From Taibaiella chishuiensis (GTDB taxonomy: Bacteria > Bacteroidota > Bacteroidia > Chitinophagales > Chitinophagaceae), in assembly GCF_003014535.1 (NCBI RefSeq), contig NZ_PYGD01000014.1, positions 1 through 64,000 of the forward strand: DNA of 64,000 bases, written 5' to 3'. Below are positions 9,355-17,328 of this stretch, in pieces. The notes beneath the pieces are model-generated. The model saw only the letters and a program-made list of their open reading frames with translations. It ran no database searches and was not told where the DNA came from. The translations under genes and the position numbers were made by a program. Positions within the stretch are counted from its first letter, which is position 1, and each line of letters opens with the position of its first letter.

Positions 9355-10200
9355 ATGAAACAGATCTTCTTTGCGATCCTGGCGATTGCATCCTTCAGCA
9401 TTGCCCGCGGCCAGGAGTCCGGAACAAGCGGCCACTCCCTGTTCAGCATGATGCCTAACTACAGCGCAGACAAATACAGCATCATCAAAAGAGACTTTGA
9501 CCAGCTCAAATACCTGGTACCTGACGCAAAAAATTCGGCAGGTTATGCCGAAGTATTGAAAGAGGGGGCGTTTGAAGAATGCCGTTTTGCCTTTAACGGT
9601 ACCATGCAGCAGGCGCCATCCAACCTGCAGATCCTGCAAAACTTTAAAAATGCCGTAACCCAAAAAGGCGGACAGGTCATTTTCGAAGACAAATTTTACA
9701 AAGACAAGATCTACCTGAAGCTCAAAAAAGACGGCGATACCTATTGGGTCAAAGTATATGCAGACGGCATCGGCAACTATACGATTTCCAGTATCCGCGA
9801 AACAGCGATGAAACAGGACGTGGTGCTGAACGCCGGCGAGATAAAAAACACACTGGACGCAGAAGGACGCGTATCGTTTTACGGGATTTATTTTGATACG
9901 GATAAAGCCGTCGTCAAAAGTGAATCTGCGCCTACGCTTACGGCTATTGCTGCTTTCCTGAAAAGCAACCCGGTTACGGTATACGTGGTCGGTCATACCG
10001 ACAATACCGGCGATTTTGCCCGCAACAGCGCCCTGTCCAAAGACCGGGCTACCGCAGTGACCGAGGCCCTGGTTACCCAATATGGCGTAAAGCGCAGCCA
10101 GGTTATACCCCAGGGTGTGGGCCCATTGGCGCCCGTGTCCAGCAACCGCAATGAAGAAGGCAAAGCCCGCAACCGCCGCGTGGAACTGGTAGTTCGCTAA
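9355..10200 (+). CDS. OmpA-family outer-membrane protein
   Basis: This is a 281-residue secreted protein with a signal peptide (cleavage near ARGQ). The N-terminal half (residues about 25-165) is of unknown fold, resembling stand-alone OmpA-like proteins of Bacteroidota. The C-terminal OmpA/MotB peptidoglycan-binding domain (residues about 172-281) shows GIYFDTDKAVVKSES, then VVGHTDNTGDFARNSALSKD and NRRVELVV. It is a single gene on the plus strand, with a bidirectional hairpin downstream. It probably anchors the outer membrane to peptidoglycan. Confidence 0.88.
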   Translation: MKQIFFAILAIASFSIARGQESGTSGHSLFSMMPNYSADKYSIIKRDFDQLKYLVPDAKNSAGYAEVLKEGAFEECRFAFNGTMQQAPSNLQILQNFKNAVTQKGGQVIFEDKFYKDKIYLKLKKDGDTYWVKVYADGIGNYTISSIRETAMKQDVVLNAGEIKNTLDAEGRVSFYGIYFDTDKAVVKSESAPTLTAIAAFLKSNPVTVYVVGHTDNTGDFARNSALSKDRATAVTEALVTQYGVKRSQVIPQGVGPLAPVSSNRNEEGKARNRRVELVVR

Positions 10201-10242
10201 GCCCCCGTAAACATGGTCTTTGCAGGCTAAGTATTATAAAAA

Positions 10243-10264
10243 AAGCCCGGCCTTAGCCGGGCTT
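10243..10264 (-). terminator. Terminator shared by convergent genes
   Basis: A 9-bp GC-rich stem (10243-10251 with 10256-10264) has a run of seven T on the minus strand (TTTTTTTATAAT). It fits as terminator of the leftward precursor-peptide gene and may also stop the rightward OmpA transcript. Confidence 0.8.
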
Positions 10265-10270
10265 ACTCGT

Positions 10271-10504
10271 TTAAAAAATGCAGAATGGCGGCTTGGTACG
10301 TTGCGGCGGACAACCTACGCAGGTAATGCCCAGGGTCATATCGGTAGTGGTTACTGTCGGATCGATAACGCTCGTATCGTCGATGATGGTTCTTACCGAT
10401 CCTCTACCGCCCAGTACCTGGCCGGCGCCGTTGCTCAGTTCCATAATATAAGCCTTATCGAAACGCAGGCTTTTCAATGATTTGATCTGTGTCTTCTTTT
10501 TCAT
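10271..10504 (-). CDS. Double-glycine-leader peptide, RiPP (lanthipeptide-like) precursor candidate
   Basis: This is a 77-residue peptide. The leader (residues 1-33) is basic at the start (MKKKTQIKSL), contains LRFDKAYIMELS, and ends AGQVLGG. The remainder (44 residues) is rich in Thr/Ser and has three Cys near its end (TCVGCPP and PPFC). This matches the general layout of Bacteroidota GG-leader natural-product precursors, such as class I lanthipeptides. It shares leader length, the AGQV(L/I)GG cleavage motif and a TDMT segment with the peptide at 14569-14799. The start at 10504 is chosen over an upstream codon at 10546 because the leader then begins with the typical MKKK. No LanB, LanC or peptidase-transporter lies in the window. 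Confidence 0.65.
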   Translation of the reverse strand: MKKKTQIKSLKSLRFDKAYIMELSNGAGQVLGGRGSVRTIIDDTSVIDPTVTTTDMTLGITCVGCPPQRTKPPFCIF

Positions 10505-10581
10505 GAAATCTAAAGTTAAGATGCTTAAAAATAAATGTATCTGCACAGCGCATCAAATTATTTGGACCAACGCACCGATTG

Positions 10582-10799
10582 TCGTTACCTAGGTATAACA
10601 TGGCGGTACCAAACAGGATCGGGGTCAAAAAGAATTTCTGGAGGGTATTAAAAATAGGGCTTCCGGATGTGTTTCTATGTTATTGATCCAAGTGGGAATA
10701 ATAGGAAGCGCTTAAGCTATCGAGGATAGATAAATATACTACAATACCTGGTCCTGGCAGGCAAATGTGATGCCGTGAATTTTATTTTTTCTCGCAGCG
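10582..10799. repeat. Dispersed repeat, copy A
   Basis: This resembles 24154-24347 in the same orientation. In the best core (10712-10799 against 24261-24347) about four in five positions match by eye. The core includes a conserved dyad CTATC-nnn-GATAG followed by GATAAATATACT, a shared GGTCCTGGC, and TTTTTTCTCGCAGCG at the right end. No conserved reading frame was found. Its nature is unknown. Confidence 0.7.
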
Positions 10800-10961
10800 C
10801 CGCGGCTTGATCGGAAGTGTCGGTAAAAAGCGCTCTTTCCCGCGACGTATCCTGCAAACTACGTTGTGCACCGCATGACGGACATGGACCAGGGCTTTAA
10901 TCTATCTTAAATCCTTTAGGGCTCAAATGTATTGCGTATCGTCCTATCCTCCGCACATAAA

Positions 10962-10993
10962 AAAAGTACCCGGTTCAACGGCCGGGTACTTTT
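10962..10993. terminator. Orphan terminator-like hairpin
   Basis: A 12-bp stem (10962-10973 with 10982-10993) is A-rich on one side and T-rich on the other, so it could act in either direction. No recognised gene ends at it: the nearest plus-strand gene starts at 11209 and the nearest minus-strand gene lies to the left. Confidence 0.6.
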
Positions 10994-11208
10994 GACTATA
11001 TATCCATCGGTATGAAGGTAGAACGAAGATAACAACATGCTTTCGAAGTTGGCAGTATCGTTTGCAGTAATTCACACTAATTAGCCGGTTAGCCGGCATT
11101 GTACTCAAGTTCTAAGCCGCCAAAGACAGGCCATTGATAACACAGGCTTAATCTTTCGGTAACACCACGGAAAAACCGGAGTAGGACATTTGCGCTCAAA
11201 TTTTTCTC

Positions 11209-12837
11209 ATGAAAAAAACACTACCCCTCCTGTTGGCCGCAACCCTCGCCGGCGGATCTTATTCGGCATATGCCCAGATCACATTAAAGCAGGATTATAA
11301 AAACAATACTGCTGCCCCTATCGGCACCTTCCAGCAAATCCAGTTTAAGGAAGGCGGCTTCTCTACCCTCTTCCCGATTGCCAATACCGACGGCAAAGAG
11401 TTCTGGACCTGTTCCGACAGGGGTGTAAACGTAGACTGCTCCAGTGCCAACCCTGCGGCCTGTCATCCTACTTACGATAAGATGTTCTGCTTCCCGGCCT
11501 ATGCACCAAAGATCCACAGGATCAAACTCAACGGCGATTCCGTACAGGTACTGCAGACCATTACCATGAAAAGGCCCGATGGCACTACAGCTACCGGTGT
11601 ATTGAACCCTGCCGGCTTTGGCAGTAAAGATGCAGAAAAGGCCTCTACCGACACCGTACTCGATTGTAGCGCCTTTGCCACCAAGATTGCCGCAAAAGAC
11701 CAGTGGGCGCTCGATCCGGAAGGTCTTGTAGTAGATAAGAACAATAACTTCTGGATCTCTGAAGAAAATGGTCCGACCATCTGGAAAATGGATGCTTCCG
11801 GTAAAGCGCTTGCCCGGTATACCCCCTATGCCAGCCAGACCGGTTCGGCAAGCATCGATATCCAGATCGATACCGTGTTCAAGACCCGCAAAAATAACCG
11901 CGGCTTTGAATCGATGGCGATGGCGCCCAACGGCAAACTGTACACCATTATACAAAGCCCGCTGCTGAACCCCAGCAAAACCATCGGCGAGAGTACCGAA
12001 GTACACCGTATGCTGGAGATCGACCCGGTTACCAATGCAACCCGTATGTTTGCTTACCTTAACGAAGGCGTGATCGGCGCTTCAGGCCCCGACCAGATCC
12101 GCATGAGCGACTGGAAGATCGGCGACATGGCCGCCGTAAACGACAGCACCTTCCTGGTAATCGAAGCCGCCACAAGGGGCAATACGGTAAGAAAGAATAT
12201 CTACCTGGTCAATATTGCCCAGGCAACACCGATCACTTCTGCTTTATACAATGGTAAAACCGTTGAAGCGCTGGTAGACTCTGCCGGCCTGGCTGGCGAA
12301 GGCATCAAAGCCATCCGGAAAAAATTATTTATCGACCTTACTGCGAATGGCTGGCCTGCAGAGCTGGACAAATCGGAAGGCCTTGCCATTATCAACGACA
12401 GTACGCTTGCCGTAGGTAACGATAACGACTTCGGCCAGGTATGTCCCAATGCCGATGGTATTGCAATCGCTACCGGTACCCTAAGCCATGTGCTGGTATA
12501 CGGACTGAAAGGCGCCAACAAGATTCCTAACCTGTATACGCCGGTTACACCGCCTACCACAGTGCATGATATCGATGCCGTATCGCTGGTAAGGCTCTAC
12601 CCTAACCCCGCTACCCGCGACGCCGTGCTCGAATTCGACCTGGCACAACGTACCGACATCAGCGTTGATGTATACGATATCCAGGGCAGGAAAGCAGCGG
12701 CCACGATCAACCGCAACCAGGTAACCGGCAGCCAGAGCATCCGCATCGCTGCATCGGGCTTCCATAACGGGTTCTACATGGTACAACTGCGTGCCGGTAG
12801 CCAGAAAATGCAATACAAACTGGTTGTTGCCCGCTAA
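11209..12837 (+). CDS. Secreted phytase-like esterase-domain protein with T9SS sorting domain
   Basis: This is a 542-residue exported protein with a signal peptide ending SAYAQ. Most of the chain resembles the phytase-like/esterase-like beta-propeller family. Telling parts are DPEGLVVDKNNNFWISEENG, NRGFESMAMAPNGKLY, and ELDKSEGLAIINDSTLAVGNDND. The C-terminal ~80 residues (LVRLYPNPATRDAVLEF to YKLVVAR) are a type IX secretion sorting domain, so the protein should reach the cell surface or medium. It is a single gene ended by a hairpin shared with the convergent neighbour. Enzyme activity is not proven for most members of this family. Confidence 0.82.
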   Translation: MKKTLPLLLAATLAGGSYSAYAQITLKQDYKNNTAAPIGTFQQIQFKEGGFSTLFPIANTDGKEFWTCSDRGVNVDCSSANPAACHPTYDKMFCFPAYAPKIHRIKLNGDSVQVLQTITMKRPDGTTATGVLNPAGFGSKDAEKASTDTVLDCSAFATKIAAKDQWALDPEGLVVDKNNNFWISEENGPTIWKMDASGKALARYTPYASQTGSASIDIQIDTVFKTRKNNRGFESMAMAPNGKLYTIIQSPLLNPSKTIGESTEVHRMLEIDPVTNATRMFAYLNEGVIGASGPDQIRMSDWKIGDMAAVNDSTFLVIEAATRGNTVRKNIYLVNIAQATPITSALYNGKTVEALVDSAGLAGEGIKAIRKKLFIDLTANGWPAELDKSEGLAIINDSTLAVGNDNDFGQVCPNADGIAIATGTLSHVLVYGLKGANKIPNLYTPVTPPTTVHDIDAVSLVRLYPNPATRDAVLEFDLAQRTDISVDVYDIQGRKAAATINRNQVTGSQSIRIAASGFHNGFYMVQLRAGSQKMQYKLVVAR

Positions 12838-12862
12838 GTATACAACACCTGCTTGCTATAAA

Positions 12863-12894
12863 AAAAGAGACCGCCCCATGGAGCGGTCTCTTTT
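12863..12894. terminator. Bidirectional terminator
   Basis: A 12-bp stem (12863-12874 with 12883-12894) lies between two convergent genes, with A/T tracts on both sides, so it can end transcription from either direction. Confidence 0.85.
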
Positions 12895-12913
12895 ACATTT
12901 TTATAAAACGGTG

Positions 12914-13945
12914 CTATTGCAAGGCCTTCCTTACTTCGGGCGCTACCCTGGTACCAAACAGTTCTATCGCCTTCATTAGGTCTTTATGCGCAGGACCACC
13001 TACATCCATATGCGCCACGAAACGCGTGAGCCCGAAAAGCTCGTGCAGGTACAGGATCTTATCGACCACTGCCGAAGCATCGCCGATAAACAAAGCACCT
13101 TCGGCGCTACGGCCCATATCGAACTGGGCCTGGCTGTAAGGCGGCCAACCGCGCTCTTTACCTATTTTGGTCATTTGTGCCGCATATACCGGGAAATAAC
13201 TATTGGCAGCGGTCTTGTCGTCGGCCGCCAGGAAGGTATGGGCATGTACGCCGATGCGCATGGCTGCCGGATCGTGGCCGCTCTGCAGGTATTCCTCTTT
13301 ATACAACCGTACAAGCGGCTGGAATTGTTTGGGATAACCACCGATGATAGCGATCATAAGCGGAAGGCCCAGTCGCGCCGCACGGACTACCGATTCAGGT
13401 GTACCGCCTACGGCAATCCAGATATCCAATGCATTGTCCTGGGCCCGGGGTAGCACTTTTTGTTGGTGCAGGGGCGCACGCAATTTGCCGTTCCAGGTTA
13501 CCTCTTCCTGGCTGTTGATGCGCAACAGCAGGTCCAGCTTCTCTTCAAAGAGCTGGTTATAATCCTCCAGGTCGTAACCGAAAAGCGGGAACGATTCTAT
13601 AAAACTTCCCCGGCCTACCATCAGTTCTGCCCTGCCGCCGGACAGGAGGTCGACCATGGCAAAGTTCTGGTAGATCCTTACCGGGTCGGCCGAACTCAAT
13701 ACCGTTACGGCGCTGCCCAGTTTTATGTTACGCGTTACCGTAGTGGCGGCGGCCAGTACGATTTCGGGGTTAGACACGGCGTAATCGCCCCGGTGGTGCT
13801 CGCCTATGCCAAACACATCCAGGCCGGTTTCGTCGGCGAGTTTTATTTCTTCGATCAACTCGCGCAACCGGGCTCCGGCATCCTTCTGGCGGCCTGTGGC
13901 CGGATCGGCGGGCAGGTCGGCAAACATACTTATACCTAATTCCAT
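12914..13945 (-). CDS. LLM-class flavin-dependent oxidoreductase (luciferase-like)
   Basis: This 343-residue cytosolic enzyme is of the bacterial luciferase-like monooxygenase family, which uses reduced FMN or F420. Family hallmarks are FGIGEHHRGDYAVSNPEIVL, the TRNIKLGSAVTVLS strand, DLLSGGRAELMVGRGSF, and WIAVGGTPESV. A TATCTTTG box at 13984-13991 gives a leader of about 38 nt. It is transcribed alone. The substrate is unknown; many homologues are annotated only as oxidoreductases. Confidence 0.9.
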   Translation of the reverse strand: MELGISMFADLPADPATGRQKDAGARLRELIEEIKLADETGLDVFGIGEHHRGDYAVSNPEIVLAAATTVTRNIKLGSAVTVLSSADPVRIYQNFAMVDLLSGGRAELMVGRGSFIESFPLFGYDLEDYNQLFEEKLDLLLRINSQEEVTWNGKLRAPLHQQKVLPRAQDNALDIWIAVGGTPESVVRAARLGLPLMIAIIGGYPKQFQPLVRLYKEEYLQSGHDPAAMRIGVHAHTFLAADDKTAANSYFPVYAAQMTKIGKERGWPPYSQAQFDMGRSAEGALFIGDASAVVDKILYLHELFGLTRFVAHMDVGGPAHKDLMKAIELFGTRVAPEVRKALQ

Positions 13946-13983
13946 ATCCTTGTGCTGTTTTTGTGATTACCTGTAATTAGCTA

Positions 13984-13991
13984 CAAAGATA
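13984..13991 (-). promoter_or_regulatory. -7 promoter box of the LLM oxidoreductase gene
   Basis: TATCTTTG lies on the minus strand 38 nt upstream of the ATG at 13945 and is a full match to TAnnTTTG. Confidence 0.5.
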
Positions 13992-14063
13992 CGCAGAGCT
14001 ACCGCCCGGGGTATTGACCTGTGGTAAGTAAAAAGAAGGAGCAGCTACTGCAACAGTACGCCT

Positions 14064-14492
14064 TTAGAATATCAGCACAATGACATCGCCGGTGCCGCCG
14101 GGGTTCCAGGAAGCCACATAAGCTGCACCGCTGTTACAGGGCGGATAGCTGGATACGTTAGCACTGTTGAAGCTGGTAGAAAAACCGGGTAAAACACCCA
14201 GGGCAAAAGATACACCGGAGGGAAGCGGATAGCCTTTAATAAAACCGAAAGTGCCCGTCGACAAAGGCGCCGAGCCGGAATAACTCATATTAGGCAAGGC
14301 CGATGGATCGGCAAACACGGTATTGCCCAGACCGACAAATACATTATTGGCGCCAAAAATGTCGGTGCCGACGGTGCCGTTGATCCCGAAGGTAAACGTG
14401 CAGGTGGTCCAGTTCATAAAGGTAAGGCCATTGGCTTTGGCGCCCGTTGCAGCAAGCACCGCAAGGGATAAAGCAAGCAGGATCTTTTTCAT
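14064..14492 (-). CDS. Secreted hypothetical protein
   Basis: This 142-residue protein has a clear signal peptide (MKKILLALSLAVLAATGAKA). The mature part is rich in Gly, Ser, Asn and aromatic residues and has two Cys, suggesting a small beta-rich extracellular fold. I do not recognise the family. It is transcribed leftward and follows the GG-leader peptide gene (14569-14799), separated by that gene's terminator, so it is probably expressed separately. Confidence 0.65.
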   Translation of the reverse strand: MKKILLALSLAVLAATGAKANGLTFMNWTTCTFTFGINGTVGTDIFGANNVFVGLGNTVFADPSALPNMSYSGSAPLSTGTFGFIKGYPLPSGVSFALGVLPGFSTSFNSANVSSYPPCNSGAAYVASWNPGGTGDVIVLIF

Positions 14493-14523
14493 AGATTGAT
14501 TTTTATCCTGTAAAAATCAAAAA

Positions 14524-14550
14524 GCCCGGGGGCATGACATGCCTCCGGGC
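14524..14550 (-). terminator. Terminator of the second GG-leader peptide gene
   Basis: A 12-bp stem (14524-14535 with 14539-14550, one G-T pair, 3-nt loop) lies 18 nt past the stop at 14569. On the minus strand it is followed by TTTTTGATTTTTA. It resembles the hairpin at 14839-14859. Confidence 0.8.
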
Positions 14551-14568
14551 CATTTATTTTTCTTTTGC

Positions 14569-14799
14569 TTAACCGACACAGGCTACAAAAGCCGAACAAC
14601 GTGGCGGCCAGGACGGGCAACATTGTGTACGTGCACCATTGATGGCCGTGGCCGGACATACCAATACCGATTTGTTGCAGGTCATGTCGGTAGGCAGAAT
14701 ACCGCCGATAACCTGGCCGGCATTGCTATCCGAAAGTTGTGCGATCGTTCCTTTGTCGAGGAAAAGTTTTTTACCTAAGGCTACTTTTTGCTTTTTCAT
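14569..14799 (-). CDS. Double-glycine-leader Cys-rich peptide, RiPP (lanthipeptide-like) precursor candidate
   Basis: This is a 76-residue peptide. The leader (residues 1-33) reads MKKQKVALGKKLFLDKGTIA and ends NAGQVIGG. The core (43 residues) has six Cys, including a CC pair, among Thr/Ser residues, with few charges. Such a leader with an LxLDK-type box and GG cleavage site is typical of Bacteroidota class I lanthipeptide and related RiPP precursors. The related peptide at 10271-10504 has GG at the same positions (32-33). Palindromic hairpins flank the gene. Modification and export enzymes are not encoded in the window and would have to act from elsewhere. Disulfide-rich secreted peptide is an alternative reading. 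Confidence 0.7.
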   Translation of the reverse strand: MKKQKVALGKKLFLDKGTIAQLSDSNAGQVIGGILPTDMTCNKSVLVCPATAINGARTQCCPSWPPRCSAFVACVG

Positions 14800-14838
14800 A
14801 ATATCTGGTTTTTAATGCAGTCCGAAGTTGGGGCTTTT

Positions 14839-14859
14839 CGGGGGCATAAAATGCCCCCG
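14839..14859. repeat. Palindromic hairpin upstream of the peptide gene
   Basis: A 9-bp perfect stem with a 3-nt loop (CGGGGGCAT-AAA-ATGCCCCCG) lies 40 nt upstream of the ATG at 14799. It is very similar to the terminator hairpin at 14524-14550 on the other side of the gene but lacks a T tract on the minus strand. It may be a leader hairpin or the relic of a terminator from a lost upstream gene. Confidence 0.6.
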
Positions 14860-15048
14860 GGCAACAAGAGAAAAGTTAAAAACCGGGAAAACGAACGTAT
14901 ATAACTGAAAAACAACAATATAAATTCATTATGATGGATGCTGTTTTTCTTAACGTTTATTTTTTATTTCAAACCCAACATTCCGGTGCGATACCGGTGT
15001 CTTTGCCTATGAGTAATTTTTTATTCATACGATTTATTTAGCGACATT

Positions 15049-15068
15049 GGCCCGGTCTTTACCGGGCC
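15049..15068. terminator. Hairpin after the siderophore-interacting-type gene
   Basis: An 8-bp GC-rich stem with a 4-nt loop (15049-15056 with 15061-15068). It lies 23 nt past the stop at 15091. The T tract is weak on the minus strand and better on the plus strand (TTTGCTCTTT), so the direction is uncertain. Confidence 0.5.
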
Positions 15069-15090
15069 TTTGCTCTTTATCGTATCCTGG

Positions 15091-15804
15091 TCAGGACCAG
15101 AAGTTGAGTACTTTAAGCCGCGAAGCCGCATGTCCCTGCTGCCGCAGCAATTGGTGCAGGCCCGATACCATAACATTATTGCCCGCCAGGTAAATACAAT
15201 AGTTATCGGCACTGTAACGCTGTTGCAGCAACCACTCGTTGAGGCTGTAATGCCCGTAGGGGTCCTGCTTGGCTACAGCCTGTACCGAAGGCTGAAAATA
15301 AGCCTCGAGCGACAACCGGTCGGTTTCCCGTTCCATAAGACAGGCGCCGGCAAACCGGACGCTCTGCGGCAGGGTTTCGCCCAGGGCCAGCAAATGCCCC
15401 AGGCTGCTGCTATCGCCCAGCGCCAGGATATTGGTTACCTCCCCGGGGTGGTTATGCGTAGTGCCGATACGGATATAATAAACGGTGTCGAGCTTCTGTA
15501 ACTGCCGGATCCAGGCTGCTCCCGGGCCTTCATGGCCGGTATCGGCATAGATCGTACAGGTGCGGGTTTCGGCATCCCATCCCGATGGCGTATAATAGCG
15601 GTAGGTAAAGTCGTCTACCCGGAATTTGATAAAAGGCACCTCCCACCAGAGCGTCATATCGGCTGCGGGCAGGTGCAGGTCTATTTCCAGGAAGGTAGAG
15701 TCGTCCCATTTCCTGATGGCGAGTACGGTGCCGGTGCTCAACAATCGATCTTCCAGCAAGCGGCTCGCTTTTCTCCTGATTTTTTGTAAAGTAGGCGTTT
15801 CCAT
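15091..15804 (-). CDS. Siderophore-interacting protein (SIP) family FAD reductase
   Basis: This is a 237-residue cytosolic flavoprotein. It has the FAD-binding RYYTPS motif (residues 69-74) followed by a NAD(P)-binding-like C-terminal domain (ILALGDSSSLGHLLALGETL and YCIYLAGNNVMV). Known SIP-family enzymes (ViuB/YqjH) release iron from ferric siderophores by reduction. It lies 60 bp downstream of the TetX-like gene in the same direction and is probably co-transcribed. No siderophore uptake gene is adjacent, so a role as a general flavin or ferric reductase is also possible. Confidence 0.85.
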   Translation of the reverse strand: METPTLQKIRRKASRLLEDRLLSTGTVLAIRKWDDSTFLEIDLHLPAADMTLWWEVPFIKFRVDDFTYRYYTPSGWDAETRTCTIYADTGHEGPGAAWIRQLQKLDTVYYIRIGTTHNHPGEVTNILALGDSSSLGHLLALGETLPQSVRFAGACLMERETDRLSLEAYFQPSVQAVAKQDPYGHYSLNEWLLQQRYSADNYCIYLAGNNVMVSGLHQLLRQQGHAASRLKVLNFWS

Positions 15805-15864
15805 TTTTATTGGTTTAGATGATTACACTGCTGCAGGTTGCGGGCAGTCCTGCGCTGCCTGTTT

Positions 15865-16995
15865 TCAATAAAGCGATGCGGTGCTGGTATGCGCATGGAA
15901 AATATGCTCCGAATCGCGTACCTCGAGTTGTACCCTGGCTGTGCGGGCCAACATCTCCTGTTCGTAAGCGCTGATGGCTGCGCCAATGCTCTTATGGCTG
16001 CTGTTACCCAGCTGCGCAGCCAGTTCGCAGGCATCAAGCATCGCCATATTCACACCGGCGCTGGCAAAGGAAGGGATCACATGTGCGGCATCGCCGATCA
16101 GGGTCAGGTTGGGCTGTGTTTTCCAATGCTGTGTTGCCGGGGTGGCATATACGGCGCGTGGTACAAAAGCACGGGCCGATGCAAAGAGTTCGTAAAACAC
16201 GGGGTGCCAACCGGCATAAAGCGTTTCCAACTGCTGCACCACTGCTGCGCGATCCTGAAAATTGGTCGCGGCGGCCAGCTCGCCTTCGGGCGTAGCGCCG
16301 ATGCTGCAATAAAACTCCAGGCTGCTATTGCCTTTTTCCTGCACAATAATGCTTTTGCCATTGCCCACCGCAAACAGGGTGCCCTGTTGCACCATGGCAT
16401 ATAACTCAGGGCATGTCTTAACCGGATCGGCGGTAACCCCATGGATCAGCGTACTACCGGAGTACATGGCCTGCACCGGCGTAAGGAAGGGCCTGATGCT
16501 GGACCGCGCGCCATCGGCGCCGATCACGATATCTGCGGTTTCGGACTGGCCCTGCATAAATTGGAGTTCGTAACGGTTATCCTTTATGGCCAGGGTTTTA
16601 AAATGCCGTCCCCACTGCAGGGTGCCGGGAGCCAGCGATGCGGCAAGAGCAAGACAGATTTCCTTGCGATCGGCCTCCGGGTGATGCCCGCCGGCCGCAC
16701 CGGGAGGCACTTCCAGCACCAGGGCTTTATATTTATCATACATCTTCAGCCGGGTACTTTCGGGACGGTGCACCAGCGCCACTTTACCTTCGAGGCCCGT
16801 TTGTGCCAGGGCTTTAAGAGCCGCACCGGCATGTAACTCCATAGTACCGCCCCGTGCAGCAGTAAGGGCATCCGGTTCCCTTTCGTATACCCTTACCCTT
16901 GCTCCCTGCTGCTGCAAGAGATTGGCAAGTGTAAGGCCCGCGGGGCCCGCACCTATGATGGCTACATTTTTCCCGTAAAGTAATTCCTTGACCAT
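15865..16995 (-). CDS. TetX-like FAD-dependent monooxygenase
   Basis: This 376-residue class A flavoprotein monooxygenase has the Rossmann motif VAIIGAGPAGLTLANLL near the start and the second FAD motif IGDAAHVIPSFASAGVN (GDAAH at 301-305). The segment GGTMELHAGAALKALAQTGL closely follows the corresponding TetX segment (GGTLDLH...), and the ending with a C-terminal helix also matches. TetX hydroxylates tetracyclines; chromosomal relatives in Bacteroidota often have other or unknown substrates. A TACTTTTG box at 17046-17053 should drive it together with the downstream SIP-family gene. Confidence 0.85.
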   Translation of the reverse strand: MVKELLYGKNVAIIGAGPAGLTLANLLQQQGARVRVYEREPDALTAARGGTMELHAGAALKALAQTGLEGKVALVHRPESTRLKMYDKYKALVLEVPPGAAGGHHPEADRKEICLALAASLAPGTLQWGRHFKTLAIKDNRYELQFMQGQSETADIVIGADGARSSIRPFLTPVQAMYSGSTLIHGVTADPVKTCPELYAMVQQGTLFAVGNGKSIIVQEKGNSSLEFYCSIGATPEGELAAATNFQDRAAVVQQLETLYAGWHPVFYELFASARAFVPRAVYATPATQHWKTQPNLTLIGDAAHVIPSFASAGVNMAMLDACELAAQLGNSSHKSIGAAISAYEQEMLARTARVQLEVRDSEHIFHAHTSTASLY

Positions 16996-17328
16996 GATCC
17001 TGCTGTTTGTGCCACCGCCCGGTGACCTGTTTCAATATGCTGGTACAAAAGTATCCGGTCCCGGCTTTACGGGAAAACGTTAATAGGTAAGCCGTCCCAT
17101 AAATTAGGTTAACGGAGTAATTACAGCGGTGAAATTTTTGGAGCGATACCGGTAAACGGTAGCACTACAGGTACAGTTAAAGGCCCGTTGTTTGGTTATA
17201 CTACAGGCCGCAGCGCCCTGGAAAAACAGTAAAACTACGCAGTCAAAAACCGTATTTATGCTAATGGCCATACGCTGATATTTATGGAATTTTGAATGCA
17301 CCATAACCCTTAAATCCAGCATTGCAAC
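16996..17328. other. Intergenic region between divergent genes
   Basis: It contains the -7 box of the leftward operon at 17046-17053 and the promoter region of the rightward gene at 17329. No RNA or small protein gene was recognised. A 151-residue open frame on the minus strand (17104-17559) is discounted because it overlaps the better plus-strand gene. Confidence 0.4.
17046..17053 (-). promoter_or_regulatory. -7 promoter box of the TetX-like operon
   Basis: TACTTTTG on the minus strand, 50 nt upstream of the ATG at 16995. It is a full match to TAnnTTTG. Confidence 0.5.

Larger units (their letters stand above)
10505..11208. other. 700-bp intergenic region with repeat copy and orphan hairpin
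   Basis: No protein gene was seen. The region holds copy A of a dispersed repeat (10582-10799) and a strong terminator-like hairpin (10962-10993) not linked to any recognised gene. It could contain an unrecognised small RNA or a decayed gene. Confidence 0.5.

Noticed and set aside
12914-16995. Flavin enzymes as tailoring enzymes of the GG-leader peptides
   Set aside because: They are single or separate transcripts with ordinary family features; only closeness suggests a link, so they are not annotated as a cluster.
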